A stretch of DNA of 64,000 nt, from contig CASEVE010000002.1 in the NCBI GenBank assembly GCA_949291295.1, positions 1 through 64,000 on the forward strand, read 5' to 3'. A program made the translations under genes and the position numbers. This DNA comes from an uncultured Olsenella sp. (GTDB taxonomy: Bacteria > Actinomycetota > Coriobacteriia > Coriobacteriales > Atopobiaceae). Below, one piece after another: positions 1 to 9,629 of the stretch (positions within the stretch are counted from its first letter, which is position 1; the number at the start of each line of letters is the position of its first letter). The notes under the pieces were generated by a model. That model was not told where the DNA came from and made no database searches. It saw only the letters and a program-made list of their open reading frames with translations.

Positions 1-69
1 CGGGCGAGCGCGGCGCTGGGCTGGAGGACGCCGGACGAGAACCGCAGGCTGCTCGGCTACGCGGTGTAG
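1..69 (+). CDS. C-terminal end of an unidentified protein (partial)
   Basis: An open frame runs from the window edge to a TAG at 67-69 and encodes 22 residues ending in LLGYAV. The GC-rich codon pattern fits the neighbouring genes and gives way to AT-richer sequence right after the stop, as expected at a gene end. The fragment is too short to assign a family. It would be convergent with coaD. Confidence 0.5.
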   Translation, partial: RASAALGWRTPDENRRLLGYAV

Positions 70-297
70 GATGTACAGGAAAACGTCCGCAGTCCCAAAC
101 CTTTGTGCAAAATGCCCGTTCATGCCACATGTTTTCGGAGACCTCTTAAGTATCACTACATCAAAACACGAGGAAAGGAATCACAAGTTGTACCATATTC
201 GGCGAATTACCAAATAATCGTGTGGCACGAGCGACCGTTTTGCACAACGAATCACAAAAATGTGGCATGAATGAGATTTCTGCACATCACGAAGGAA
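70..297. other. Intergenic region with several dyad motifs
   Basis: This AT-richer gap lies between two converging genes. TTGTGCAAAA (103-112) recurs inverted at 238-247, and TTCATGCCACAT (119-130) recurs inverted at 260-271. A perfect ATTCG-G-CGAAT dyad lies at 197-207, and a further TGTGGCA at 221-227. No convincing gene or U-tailed terminator was seen. These could be protein-binding sites or remnants of a dispersed intergenic repeat. Confidence 0.5.
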
Positions 298-813
298 TCA
301 ACGCTGGACATAGTGCTCGCGAAGGCGCGCGTCAACGTTGGAGGGCACAAGAATGCTCACGTCAGAGCCCATCGAAGCAATCTCCCTCACGATTGAGGAT
401 GAGACGTAGCCGTATTCCGGGTTAGACATTACGAAGATGGACTCGATTTCAGGGGCGAGATGGCTGTTGAGGTCGGCCTGCTGAAGCTCGTACTCAAAGT
501 CGGTCATGGCGCGCAGGCCCTTGACGACGCCGCCCGCGCCAAGCTCCTTGCAGAAGTTGACGAGCAGGCCGGTAAAGGATGCAACCTCGATGTCATTCGG
601 AAGCCCCTCATCCGTGATGGCCTCGCGTATCATCTCGACGCGCTCCTCAAGCGTAAACGTGGTTCCCCTTCCGTGCTTGTTAACCGAGGCGGCAACGGCG
701 ACGGTCACGCGAGGAAACAGCTTTCTCGTCCTGCGGATGACATCGAGGTGACCGTAGGTCACGGGATCGAAGGTTCCCGGAACAACAACGTGTGTGATGG
801 TGCTCGTGGTCAT
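298..813 (-). CDS. coaD: Phosphopantetheine adenylyltransferase
   Basis: CoaD transfers AMP from ATP to 4'-phosphopantetheine, giving dephospho-CoA, the penultimate step of CoA synthesis in the cytoplasm. The 171-residue protein has the usual length. Its N-terminal GTFDPVTYGHLD carries the nucleotidyltransferase HxGH-type motif (here YGHLD), and the C-terminal part has the YVSSSIVREIA segment typical of the family. It is the last gene of the operon. Its ATG overlaps the rsmD stop by four bases, suggesting translational coupling. The rsmD-coaD pair is widely conserved in bacteria. Confidence 0.97.
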   Translation of the reverse strand: MTTSTITHVVVPGTFDPVTYGHLDVIRRTRKLFPRVTVAVAASVNKHGRGTTFTLEERVEMIREAITDEGLPNDIEVASFTGLLVNFCKELGAGGVVKGLRAMTDFEYELQQADLNSHLAPEIESIFVMSNPEYGYVSSSIVREIASMGSDVSILVPSNVDARLREHYVQR

Positions 814-1397
814 CGTCTCTCCTCCGCAGTGCGTGCGACAAGAAGGTCAACGGTCGTGATGCCGTGCGTCTTTGACTTTACGAGCGAAAGCCCCTCGCAT
901 GCAAGGCCCTCTTTGTCCGAGGCGTGCTCGTAGACAACGACAGCGCCCTCGCCAAGCTGTCCGGAGGACATCATCTCATCAACGAGCCTGGAAACCCGAG
1001 ACGCCTCAATGGCATAGGGCGGATCAAGGAACACAATGTCAAAGGGAGCGCCCGGAAAACCACGCCCAACGAGCGCGAATACGTCTCCGGAAAGAACGGA
1101 GAGCTCGTTTTCCCGGGCACCCAGGGCGCCGGCAGACCTGCGCAGGCGCGCAGCCGCGCGCCTGTCCCTGTCGACAAACGTTGCGTGAGCGGCGCCGCGG
1201 GAAAGAAGCTCTAGCCCCATGGCACCCGAACCAGCAAAGGCATCCAAAACAGAGTCCTGCGTAAGGTCAAGCCCACGCGCAGAAAGAATCATGGACGCAA
1301 TCTGCTCGCGAGTGCGATCGGTCGTGGGTCGCGTGACTCCCCTGCCCTCCGGCGACTCGATGGTGCGACCGCGCCATTTGCCCCCTACGATTCTCAT
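810..1397 (-). CDS. rsmD: 16S rRNA (guanine(966)-N(2))-methyltransferase RsmD
   Basis: RsmD uses S-adenosylmethionine to methylate G966 of 16S rRNA in the 30S subunit. The 195-residue protein starts MRIVGGKWRGR, a family hallmark. It carries a SAM-binding segment (VLDAFAGSGAMGLELLSRG) and the catalytic DPPY tetrad within IVFLDPPYAI. It overlaps recG upstream and coaD downstream by four bases each, so the three are almost certainly co-transcribed. Confidence 0.96.
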   Translation of the reverse strand: MRIVGGKWRGRTIESPEGRGVTRPTTDRTREQIASMILSARGLDLTQDSVLDAFAGSGAMGLELLSRGAAHATFVDRDRRAAARLRRSAGALGARENELSVLSGDVFALVGRGFPGAPFDIVFLDPPYAIEASRVSRLVDEMMSSGQLGEGAVVVYEHASDKEGLACEGLSLVKSKTHGITTVDLLVARTAEERR

Positions 1398-3556
1398 GCT
1401 CGCTCCAACTCCTCGAAATATGCCCCAAACCGGTCACGCACCTCAAAAGCCATGGCACGGTGCTCTGGAGCCAACAGCTCGGGGTCGTCTTCAACAATTG
1501 CACGGGCGTCCTCATGGGCGGCCTCAACAAGGTCCCTGTCGGTATCAAGGTCGGAAATCGCGAGCGAGACTCCCCCGCTCTGACGATACCCCAGGACCTC
1601 GCCCTCATGGCGAAGTCTCAGGTCGAGCTCGGCAAGCTCGTAACCATCGGAGGTTGCCTCGAGGGCGGCGAGGCGCTCGCGAGCTCGGCTGTCCCTCTTC
1701 GCGGCACAGCTCAGGTAGACAGTTCCGGCAACGTCGCCTCGACCAACGCGTCCGCGCAGCTGGTGGAGGGTGGCCAGACCAAAGCGATCGGCGTCGAGCA
1801 CAACCATCGCCGTCGCGTTGGGAACGTCGACGCCAACCTCGACAACCGTCGTCGCAACGAGCACCTTGGTCTTGCCGGAGCTGAAGCGCTCCATAACAAG
1901 ATCCTTGTCGGCGGCCGGCATTCGACCCGTCAGAAGGTCGCAGGCTACTCCGGGCAGAATCTGAGCTCTCAGCTCCTCAATCATGGAGGTCGCCGAGCGC
2001 GGCCTCGGAGACTGCGAACGAAGCGCCTCCGGAACATCCTCGAGCGAGGAGCCGTCATCGGAGTCGTCAACCAAAGGACAGATTACATATGCCTGATGAC
2101 CAGCGGAGATGGCATCTCGGATGGCACCCCACGCAAGATCTAGGCTATCGGGTGAAATGACGTGCGTCTCAATGCCCACCCCCACTCGCGGGCGCTTTCG
2201 AATTCGAGAGAGGTCAACGTCGCCATAGAGCGAGAGCGCGAGCGTACGAGGGATCGGCGTGGCCGTCATGGCCAGAAGGTCGGCCCCAGCTCCCTTGCGA
2301 CGCAGCGCCGCACGTTGGTCAACGCCAAACCTATGTTGCTCGTCGATCACGACAAGCGTGAGCGCAGAGAACTCGACTCCCTCGGAGAGCAGCGCCGTAG
2401 TGCCAAAGACCACGCAGGTCTTCCCCCGAGAGATGGAGGACTCCGCGAGAGCGCGCTCGTCGCTTGGCGTAGATCCCGTAATGAGGGCCCAACTCACATG
2501 CGCCGCATCGAGCACGGGGCCAAGCTTCTCGGCATACTGGCGCGCCAAGACGGACGTGGGCGCCATCACCGCGGCCTGCGTTCCCGTATCTGCAACCGCG
2601 GCGAGGGCCACTGCTGCGACCGCGGTCTTTCCCGTGCCCACGTCACCAAGGAGCAGCCGGTTCATGACCCGAGGGGAAGCCATGTCACCAAGTATCTCGT
2701 CCACCGCCCGGCGCTGCTCCTCAGTCAGCGAGAAGGGCAGCGCGCCAAGAAGCGCCCTCTGATGCGGGCCAGATGTCACGTGCTGCATGGGAACAACGCC
2801 CTCTAGCTCAAGGTTTTGCCTCGTAAGCAAGGCAAGCTGAAGAGAGAGCAGCTCGTCATAGGCAAGGCGGCGACGAGCCGACTCGGCACCAGCGAGCGAC
2901 CGCGGAAAATGAACGTCTCGAAGGGCGCGCCCAAACGACATGAGGCCGCGACGCGCAACAAGCTGCGCAGGCAGCCAGTCCAAAGCATCCCCCACGTCAG
3001 CAAGTGCCGCGGCAACGATGCGCCGCATCCAGGGCACGCTCACGCCCTCACCAACTGGGTGAACCGGAAGAACACGCGCATATGCGCCAGAATCAGCAGC
3101 CGAGCTCACAACCTCATAGAACGGGGCCTTCATCTGCTTGAAGCCGTAGCCAAACGTCACCTTACCTGAGAGCGCAACCACGTCTCCAGTCTTAACCTGC
3201 TCGGCAATCCAGGGCTGTTTGAAGAACGTGGCGATAAGGACGCCGGTCTCATCCATTACAGAGAGCTCGACGATCTGCATCCGGGGACGCGGCCGCTTGA
3301 GCTTGACCTTGTCGACCGTCGTCACAATCGTTGCGTCCTGTCCAACGTCGGCATGAGCAATCTTGGTCACACGCGTGAAGTCAAGATAGCGATGGGGAAC
3401 GTGAAGAAGAAGGTCTCGAACCCTTGTCAGACCAAGGCGCTCAAGCGCCACCTGACGCGCGCCCTTGACGTAGCGCAGCCTCGACACAGAGTCAGAGAGG
3501 GCGCAGGTTCTCTGCACCCTCTCCGAAGCAGCTGATATGGCGAGGTGGGACCCCAA
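1394..3556 (-). CDS. recG: ATP-dependent DNA helicase RecG
   Basis: RecG remodels stalled replication forks and branch-migrates Holliday junctions. The product is about 720 residues: an N-terminal wedge/OB region, Walker A GDVGTGKT at residues 304-311, the DEQH box in VVIDEQHRFGVDQR, motif III ATPIPRT, and QLRGRVGRGD in the second helicase lobe. The longest frame begins with a TTG at 3556, just after the stop of the upstream gene, with only a weak ribosome site. A GTG about 12 or 22 codons downstream is an alternative start, and conserved RecG sequence (RLRYVKGARQVALERLG) begins near residue 26. It lies in the operon with the FakA-like gene and rsmD. Confidence 0.95.
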   Translation of the reverse strand: MGSHLAISAASERVQRTCALSDSVSRLRYVKGARQVALERLGLTRVRDLLLHVPHRYLDFTRVTKIAHADVGQDATIVTTVDKVKLKRPRPRMQIVELSVMDETGVLIATFFKQPWIAEQVKTGDVVALSGKVTFGYGFKQMKAPFYEVVSSAADSGAYARVLPVHPVGEGVSVPWMRRIVAAALADVGDALDWLPAQLVARRGLMSFGRALRDVHFPRSLAGAESARRRLAYDELLSLQLALLTRQNLELEGVVPMQHVTSGPHQRALLGALPFSLTEEQRRAVDEILGDMASPRVMNRLLLGDVGTGKTAVAAVALAAVADTGTQAAVMAPTSVLARQYAEKLGPVLDAAHVSWALITGSTPSDERALAESSISRGKTCVVFGTTALLSEGVEFSALTLVVIDEQHRFGVDQRAALRRKGAGADLLAMTATPIPRTLALSLYGDVDLSRIRKRPRVGVGIETHVISPDSLDLAWGAIRDAISAGHQAYVICPLVDDSDDGSSLEDVPEALRSQSPRPRSATSMIEELRAQILPGVACDLLTGRMPAADKDLVMERFSSGKTKVLVATTVVEVGVDVPNATAMVVLDADRFGLATLHQLRGRVGRGDVAGTVYLSCAAKRDSRARERLAALEATSDGYELAELDLRLRHEGEVLGYRQSGGVSLAISDLDTDRDLVEAAHEDARAIVEDDPELLAPEHRAMAFEVRDRFGAYFEELERA

Positions 3557-3559
3557 GGG

Positions 3560-5230
3560 CTACTCAATCGAGAAAATCACGGGGTAGAGGGGCTGCTCGC
3601 CGCGATGCGGGTCAACCTCAAGATCGGGCTGGGCCTCCTCGATAGCGGCGACGAGCTTCTCAAAGGCCTCGTCGTCCATGTCCTGGCCGGCAAGGATGGT
3701 AAGGGAGTCGCCCTCCTCCTCGTCCTGCATCTTGGCAATGAGGTCAAGTGTGACCTGCTCGACAGAAGAGCCAACAACGTCAATGGAATCATCCTGGATG
3801 CCCATGACGTCACCCGCGTGAATGGGAGAGCCGTCGGCGGCCTGGGAGTCGCGGACGGCCGTGGTAACCTCACCGCCGCGAACGTCCTGGATGGCCTCGG
3901 TCATGGCGTCAACGTTGTCCTCGAGCGTGCCCTCCGGGTCAACCACAAACATGGCCGAGAAGCCCTGAAGCACGGTCTTGGTGGGAACAACGGCGACGTT
4001 GGAATCCTCGCAGGCGTTTGCCGCAGCCTCCGCCGCCATGCGAATGTTGCCATTGCCGGGAAGCACGATGACGTTCTCGGCATTGACCTGCTCGATGGCG
4101 GTGAGGATGTCGGCGGTGGAGGGGTTCATCGTCTGGCCGCCAGAGACCACCACGTCAACGCCCAGGGATCGCAGGATCTCCTCCTCGCCCGAACCAGCGG
4201 CAACGGCCACAAAGCCGAGCTGCTTCTTGGGCTCGTCGGTCTTCTCGTCGGCAGCCTCGGCCTGGTCGGCCGCAATCTTTGCGGTACGGTCGTGGGACTC
4301 CATGTCCATGTTGTGGATGAAGACCTCGTAGACCTGGCCAAACTGGAGCATGTACTCGAGCACGCGGTTGGGCTCGTTGGAGTGCACGTGGACCTTGAAG
4401 TCCGGATAGGCACCCACGATGAGCTCGCAGTCGCCAAGCGTGGCGAGATGCGCCAGGGACTCGTCGACGTCAAAGGGCTTCTCGGCCTTGAAGAGGAACT
4501 CGTTGCAGTAGCGGAACTCCGAGCCCTCCCAGTCGTCATTGAGCTCGATCTGGACCTTGGCGGAGACGTTCGCCTTGGCGTCAACGGTGGTCTTAAAGTC
4601 TGTGAGCTCGCCGGCCTTGCCGGTAGCGGCGTTCACGAAGGCCTCGAGGAACGTGGCAAAGCCAAAGGCGCCGGAGTCAACGACACCGTTCTCCTTGAGG
4701 ACGGGAAGCAGCTCGGGCGTGCGCGCTACGGACTCGTACGCCTCGACGACAAGGGCATCGAGCATGTCGTGCGTGGAGATCTTGGTCTTCTCGAGCTGAT
4801 CGGCCTTGGCGGAGACGTCACGAAGAACCGTGAGGATGGTGCCCTCGACCGGCTTTCTGACGGCCTTGAAGGCAACCTTTACGCCACGGCGCCAGGCGTG
4901 CGCGATGTCAGCGGGCGTGGGGTGCTCCTGATTCTTGGCGTCGACCAGGCCCTCGGCAATGCCGCGCAGAATCTGGCTCGTGATGACGCCAGAGTTGCCG
5001 CGGGCACCCATGAGCGATCCGTGCGTGATGGCCTTGGCAATGTCCTCGATGGTGGCGTCCGCGGGCAGGGCCTGCACCTCGCCCACCACCGTGTTGAGCG
5101 TGAGCGACATGTTGGTGCCGGTATCACCGTCGGGAACGGGGAAGACGTTAAGCTTGTTGATCTCTTCTGCCCGGTCCTGAACGACCTTTGCGGCTGCCGG
5201 GAAGCACGTGCGGATGATGGTGGAAATCAT
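3560..5230 (-). CDS. fakA: DAK2-domain fatty acid kinase FakA-like protein (YloV family)
   Basis: Members of this family supply the ATP-binding subunit that phosphorylates a fatty acid held by a DegV/FakB partner, feeding phospholipid synthesis. The 556-residue product has the DAK2 kinase signature near the N-terminus: NVFPVPDGDTGTNM (Mg-ATP aspartates) and HGSLMGARGNSGV. The central and C-terminal halves correspond to the linker and FakB-interaction region of YloV/FakA. No degV/fakB gene is in the window. The ATG at 5230 has a GAGG ribosome site. Placement after an Asp23 gene and before recG matches the yloU-yloV-recG order of Firmicutes. The biochemical role is inferred from family. Confidence 0.88.
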   Translation of the reverse strand: MISTIIRTCFPAAAKVVQDRAEEINKLNVFPVPDGDTGTNMSLTLNTVVGEVQALPADATIEDIAKAITHGSLMGARGNSGVITSQILRGIAEGLVDAKNQEHPTPADIAHAWRRGVKVAFKAVRKPVEGTILTVLRDVSAKADQLEKTKISTHDMLDALVVEAYESVARTPELLPVLKENGVVDSGAFGFATFLEAFVNAATGKAGELTDFKTTVDAKANVSAKVQIELNDDWEGSEFRYCNEFLFKAEKPFDVDESLAHLATLGDCELIVGAYPDFKVHVHSNEPNRVLEYMLQFGQVYEVFIHNMDMESHDRTAKIAADQAEAADEKTDEPKKQLGFVAVAAGSGEEEILRSLGVDVVVSGGQTMNPSTADILTAIEQVNAENVIVLPGNGNIRMAAEAAANACEDSNVAVVPTKTVLQGFSAMFVVDPEGTLEDNVDAMTEAIQDVRGGEVTTAVRDSQAADGSPIHAGDVMGIQDDSIDVVGSSVEQVTLDLIAKMQDEEEGDSLTILAGQDMDDEAFEKLVAAIEEAQPDLEVDPHRGEQPLYPVIFSIE

Positions 5231-5260
5231 CTTGGGGAACCTCTTTTGCTCGCTGGATGC

Positions 5261-5608
5261 CTAACGCGCGTTGCGCAGACCCTCGATGTGAACCTTGACG
5301 TCAACGTTTTCGAGCTCGGCAATCTGCTTGAGCAGGAACTTGACGGAGCTCGAGAGGTTCCCGACAACGGAGGCCATGTTGACGCCCTGCTCAACGATGA
5401 CGTGCAGGTCAACAGAGACGCGACCGCCCGCGGCGGCAACGTCGATGCCCTTCCTCAGGCGCTGGGAAGGAAGGAGCCTGGCCACACCGGCCTGCTCGTC
5501 AATCTCGGCCATGCCGACGACGCCGTAGCACTCGAGCGCGGCATAGCCGGCAAGGTCTGCGATGCAATCGTTGGACACCCTCAGCGTTCCTGAAACGACA
5601 CCAGACAT
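5261..5608 (-). CDS. Asp23/Gls24 family protein (YloU-like)
   Basis: This small 115-residue protein belongs to the Asp23/Gls24 envelope-stress family. It has the typical pattern: an N-terminal strand-rich SGTLRVSNDCIADLAGYAA stretch, a central region (VSVDLHVIVEQGVNMASVV) and a C-terminal VDVKVHIEGLR. Family members are cytoplasmic or membrane-associated; this one has no transmembrane anchor. It is the first gene of the operon (30 bp before the FakA-like gene) with a GAGGAG ribosome site. Adjacency to a DAK2 gene is the classic yloU-yloV pairing. The molecular role is not established. Confidence 0.9.
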   Translation of the reverse strand: MSGVVSGTLRVSNDCIADLAGYAALECYGVVGMAEIDEQAGVARLLPSQRLRKGIDVAAAGGRVSVDLHVIVEQGVNMASVVGNLSSSVKFLLKQIAELENVDVKVHIEGLRNAR

Positions 5609-5694
5609 GTGGTCTCCTCTCGCTGGCGCGAAGTGTAGTCCCGCTTAGTATACCGCATTCGCAAACGGCCCCTCGCAACACGTGTCTCTGCACG

Positions 5695-5730
5695 AAAATG
5701 GGTCAAAGGAGCATCCCCCTTCGACCCATT
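5695..5730 (-). terminator. Rho-independent terminator of the transglutaminase-like gene
   Basis: On the minus strand, arms 723-730 and 697-704 (offset 5000) pair perfectly as AATGGGTC/GACCCATT. Four more pairs follow past one mismatch (718-721 with 706-709), with an 8-nt loop. The stem runs into ATTTTCG. It lies 23 bp past the stop of the gene at 5753. Confidence 0.75.
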
Positions 5731-5752
5731 CTCAAGAGATGCGGGCTCTGGG

Positions 5753-8746
5753 CTACTTTGCGGCGAGTGCCATCCAGCCAATGCCCTCCTCATTCCAGCC
5801 AAGGGCAACGAGGGCGTCGTTCTCGGCCTTGTCGGTGGTGTAGTTGTGGGTGCCGGTGGTCGCGTAGGGGTTGTACTGGCGGTAGACCTCGACGTCGCCG
5901 CCGGAGTACCAGCCCAGCCCCTCCTGCTTCCAGCCAAGAACCTCTAGAGCCTCGTACTCGGACTCGCTCATGGTGTAGTGGTGGTCGCCGCCCTCCACGA
6001 ACGGGTTGTAGAGGCGCCAGACCACATCACCGGTGCTGGGTGCAATCCAGCCGACGCCCTCGTAGGTCCAGCCGCCCGAGCTCAGAGTGTCACGCTCCAC
6101 CTTGGAGGCGGTGTAGAAGTGCTCACCGGTCCACTGGTTGTAGAGGCGATACATCGTGACGCGTTTGGCCTGCTGGCTCGGCTTGTCCGTGCCGGGCTTG
6201 TCGGCGCTCGGTTTGTCGATGCCGGGCTTGTCGGTGCCGGGCTTGTCGGCGCTTGGTTTGTCGGTGCCGGGCTTCTGTTGGGGCTCTGAGATGGTGAAGT
6301 CCACCGATTTGGACGCCGAGGCATAGTTTGCGTTGGTGTTTGCGACGCTCACCACAACGCGATACGTGCCGGGGTCCTTGGGCGCAGAGGCAAGCTTGGC
6401 CCAGCCAGAGGCGGTCTTCTTGTACCAGGCAAAGGACACCTTGGCGTCTCCGCCGGAGACCTTGATGTCGCTCGCATCAAGATCTATGGGCTTGCCGTCG
6501 GCCACCTGGTCAAGATCGGGCAAGGTGATGGTGACGGGGGCCTTTGCAATGGAGAAGGTCTTGGAGACCGTCGTGAGCTTGTAGTTTCCGCCGGCCTTGT
6601 CGGAAACGGTGAGCGTGGCGGTGCCGGCGTTGACGTTGTTCTTGTAGGTGACGATGTACTCGGAGCTTGGCAGGGTCTTGGAACCGTCCTTGACAACAAC
6701 ACCGGGACGATGAGCCTTTCTGTTGTAGACGAGCCCGGACGCACCCGTAAGGGTAACAGTGGGCTTCATGGCCTTGGCAACGACGTTCACCTTGATGGTT
6801 GTGGTCTTGCCCTCAAAGGAGACCGTCACGGTCTTGGTGCCAACCGAGCCTAGGTTGGAGGGCGAGAAGGACGCGGAGCTCGTAACGTCCACGGTACGCC
6901 CGCTTGCGTAGGTTGCGGTAATGACGGCGCCGCTCTTGTTGAAGGCCTCGCCATACTCGTAAGTGGTCTCGGGCTGCCTGGTGACCTTGATGCTCACGAG
7001 GGAGTCCGCCGATACGGTGAGCTTGATCGTCTTGGTGACGGTGTTGTAGTTGGCGGTGTCCTCAGGCATAAAGGTCACGGTATAGTCACGCGTTCCCACT
7101 TTGAACGAATCAGCGTTGAGGCGATGGGTTCCACCAGTGCTCGCCATGACCGTGAGTCTGCCCTGAACCGTGGAGACCGACGTGTTGGGATAGATGGTGC
7201 CGCCCTTGTAGGTGACGCTCACCGTGGGCGTTGCCTTTGCAATGGTAAACGCGGTACTGGCAGTGCCCTCGTAGCCGCTGTTGGCACGCGCGCTCACCGT
7301 GACGCGGGCGGTTCCTGCGTTGGTGTTGCTGGAATAGGAGACGGTATAGGCACTGCTTGGAACGGTCTTGCCGTCAACGGTGACCGTAACCGCGGGCTTG
7401 ATGGGACTTCCGGTATACGTGTGGGTGCCAGAAACCGTCACCTTTGCGCCCGCGAGGCTGATGGGCTCCCCGGGCTCGGGTTCTGGCTCTGCGCTCGGAA
7501 CGTAGTCGCTCGCGGCGATGGCGAGGTATGAGGATGGATACAGGCCGGTGGTCGATGAGCTGTAAACATAGCCGACCTGTTGGGAGCCAATGGTCCACCA
7601 GTAGGTGGGGCTGGCGCCGGAGCCAGCCGTGACGCTCGTTCCCGCGAGGAAGAGATCTCCGCCCTGGCCGACGGACCCCTCGTCGCTGTTGGTGACGTCA
7701 ACGAGGTAGCTCTCGCCGTCTTCCATCTGTACGACGTTCCACATGTGGGCGCCCTCGCCCGTGCCGCCGCTCATCTGGCCGTTAACCGTGATGCAGCGAA
7801 TGCTCGAAGAATTGAACTCAGAGAGGTCGCAGAGATACTGGAAGGCCTTGGCGTAGCCCTCGCAGACCACGTCGGTGCCGGCGTCTCCGTCAAAGACGTT
7901 GACGAGCTGCCAGGGGTCACCGTAGTCGACGCTGGGGCTGACGGCGGAGTCGGTGTCATAGTCCACGAGCTCGCAGATGGTGTCCTTGTAGGACAGGAGC
8001 TTGTCGTAGTCGCCCTTCGAGGCGCTCTCTAAAACAACGTCCCGGGCGTTTTTGGCCGCGCTCTGGGCGCGAGTGACGTCAGAGGCGTCAACGGCAAACT
8101 GGTCGTCACCCGCTCGGTAGTCCGGAGCCACGAGGAGACTCAGCTTGCCGGTAACGGTAATGGTGCCGTCAGAAGCGTTTCCGGTAAAATTCATGCCATA
8201 GGAAATGATGAGGGAGCCACCCTCAGTCGTACCGCTCTCCCCCGTCTTGTCAAACCAGTAAAGATCGAAGGGGCAGTCATCAATCAGAGCGGTAAACGCC
8301 CTGTCCGTGGGATAGAGCTCGCCGTACGCATCAAATGCCGGGTCCCAGTTGGTGCTGTCCCCAACGTAGTCAATCTCAAGCTCGTCAATGTCCCAGGACT
8401 TTGACGGAAGCTCAATGCCATCGGTCCTTACGCGCGCGCCGGAGGCGATGTCCTCGACGGCCTCCCGGAGCGCGTTATATACGTACTTCTCGTTAGCGCT
8501 CAGCTGCTCCCCGGCTGTGGTGCCAAGCGTGGCGATGCCGTCGTTGCTGTAGAAAAGCTGGTTGACGTAGCCGTCAAGAAGCTCGTCGCTCGTGGGAAGG
8601 CTCTCCGCCGCATCAACGGAGACGGCATCGACAGCAACCATCTCTGTGGTCACGTTCTCGGCGCGTGCCGCCACGGGAGCCGCAAGCGTCATCATGGCCA
8701 GGGCGCCCGCCGCAAGCCAGGACATCATGGTTCTTCTCGACCTCAT
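5753..8746 (-). CDS. Secreted transglutaminase-like protein with Ig-like domains and C-terminal DUF5648
   Basis: Predicted extracellular protein of about 997 residues. The ATG at 8746 is chosen over an upstream TTG (8785) because GGAG lies 8-9 bp before it and a good signal peptide follows at once (RSRR, a hydrophobic run, APVAARA). Around residues 290-355 is a transglutaminase-like core with a plausible triad: Cys295 (DVVCEGYA), His334 (GAHMWNVV) and Asp350 (YLVDVTN). Several Ig-like modules follow (YTGSPIKP and NTNAGTARVTVS-type repeats, and a Big_3-like stretch with KVTRQPETTYEYGEAF). Next comes a KPGTDKPSADKPG-type linker, then three DUF5648 repeats. It may crosslink or cleave wall or surface proteins; the substrate is unknown. 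Signal peptide cleavage is inferred. Confidence 0.9.
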   Translation of the reverse strand: MRSRRTMMSWLAAGALAMMTLAAPVAARAENVTTEMVAVDAVSVDAAESLPTSDELLDGYVNQLFYSNDGIATLGTTAGEQLSANEKYVYNALREAVEDIASGARVRTDGIELPSKSWDIDELEIDYVGDSTNWDPAFDAYGELYPTDRAFTALIDDCPFDLYWFDKTGESGTTEGGSLIISYGMNFTGNASDGTITVTGKLSLLVAPDYRAGDDQFAVDASDVTRAQSAAKNARDVVLESASKGDYDKLLSYKDTICELVDYDTDSAVSPSVDYGDPWQLVNVFDGDAGTDVVCEGYAKAFQYLCDLSEFNSSSIRCITVNGQMSGGTGEGAHMWNVVQMEDGESYLVDVTNSDEGSVGQGGDLFLAGTSVTAGSGASPTYWWTIGSQQVGYVYSSSTTGLYPSSYLAIAASDYVPSAEPEPEPGEPISLAGAKVTVSGTHTYTGSPIKPAVTVTVDGKTVPSSAYTVSYSSNTNAGTARVTVSARANSGYEGTASTAFTIAKATPTVSVTYKGGTIYPNTSVSTVQGRLTVMASTGGTHRLNADSFKVGTRDYTVTFMPEDTANYNTVTKTIKLTVSADSLVSIKVTRQPETTYEYGEAFNKSGAVITATYASGRTVDVTSSASFSPSNLGSVGTKTVTVSFEGKTTTIKVNVVAKAMKPTVTLTGASGLVYNRKAHRPGVVVKDGSKTLPSSEYIVTYKNNVNAGTATLTVSDKAGGNYKLTTVSKTFSIAKAPVTITLPDLDQVADGKPIDLDASDIKVSGGDAKVSFAWYKKTASGWAKLASAPKDPGTYRVVVSVANTNANYASASKSVDFTISEPQQKPGTDKPSADKPGTDKPGIDKPSADKPGTDKPSQQAKRVTMYRLYNQWTGEHFYTASKVERDTLSSGGWTYEGVGWIAPSTGDVVWRLYNPFVEGGDHHYTMSESEYEALEVLGWKQEGLGWYSGGDVEVYRQYNPYATTGTHNYTTDKAENDALVALGWNEEGIGWMALAAK

Positions 8747-8884
8747 GACCTCAACTCCAAACAGGTAGCTGCGGGTTGACCGCAAAGGTTAAGGATTCTT
8801 TCAGCCTAGCGCAGTCATGAAAATCGAGCATTTACCAATGTTATGCGGTAAAAAGAATTTTGTGGGAGGGGGGGGTAGTTCTCG

Positions 8885-9586
8885 CTAAAGTTGCCTCAAC
8901 TCGTCAATGAGCCCGGTCTTTGAGTCGGTCTTGTCGTCACGCATCTTGATGACGCAGGCGGGAACGCCGGCCACAACGGCACCCGCGGGTACGTCCTCAA
9001 CGCAGACGGCGCCCGCAGCGATGACCGCGTGCTCCCCCACATGCACGCCCTCGAGAACAACCGCATTTGCGCCGACCATGACGTCATCCTCGATGATGAC
9101 GGGTGTGGCGCTCGCAGGCTCAACGACGCCGGCCAGAACCGCACCGGCGCCAACGTGGCAGCGCGCGCCCACGGTGGCGCGACCACCGAGCACGGCACCC
9201 ATGTCGATCATGGTTCCCTCGCCAATGACGGCGCCGATGTTGATGACGGCACCCATCATGATGACGGCATTGTCGCCAATCTCCACGCGGTCGCGGATAA
9301 TGGCGCCAGGCTCGATGCGCGCCTTCACGTTACGAAGGTCGAGCAGCGGAACGGCGGAGTTGCGACGGTCAGCCTCAACGTCAAGGTACTCGATCTCGTC
9401 AGCGTGCTCGGAAAGAATCTCCGCGAGCCCAGCCCACTCACCAAAGACGATCTTTCCGTCACGCCCACCGTAGACGCGGGCCTCGCCCCAGTCCCAGCGC
9501 ATGCCGGACTTTTCGCGCACGTACAGCTTGACCGGCGTCTTCTTGGGGGCGTTGGCAATGAAGTCGATAATCTCCTGGGCGTTCAC
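8885..9586 (-). CDS. dapH: 2,3,4,5-tetrahydropyridine-2,6-dicarboxylate N-acetyltransferase
   Basis: DapH acetylates tetrahydrodipicolinate with acetyl-CoA in the acetylase branch of DAP/lysine synthesis. The 233-residue product has the DapH N-terminal domain ([20 protein letters not shown]) followed by left-handed beta-helix hexapeptide repeats ([20 protein letters not shown]-like, [14 protein letters not shown]) and the C-terminal AGVPACVIK turn. The start is a GTG with AAGGAGG about 8 bp upstream. It is the last gene of the lysA-dapA-dapB-dapH operon, 43 bp after dapB. The acetyl rather than succinyl branch is inferred from length and N-terminal domain. Confidence 0.93.
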   Translation of the reverse strand: MNAQEIIDFIANAPKKTPVKLYVREKSGMRWDWGEARVYGGRDGKIVFGEWAGLAEILSEHADEIEYLDVEADRRNSAVPLLDLRNVKARIEPGAIIRDRVEIGDNAVIMMGAVINIGAVIGEGTMIDMGAVLGGRATVGARCHVGAGAVLAGVVEPASATPVIIEDDVMVGANAVVLEGVHVGEHAVIAAGAVCVEDVPAGAVVAGVPACVIKMRDDKTDSKTGLIDELRQL

Positions 9587-9629
9587 AGCATGTCCTCCTT
9601 AAAAGATCGCCCGTCGCGTCTCCCCTATG

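Noticed and set aside
3545-5593. 682-residue plus-strand frame opposite the FakA-like gene
   Set aside because: A low-complexity Leu/Gly/Val/Asp product typical of the antisense frame of a GC-rich gene; the minus-strand gene has clear family motifs.
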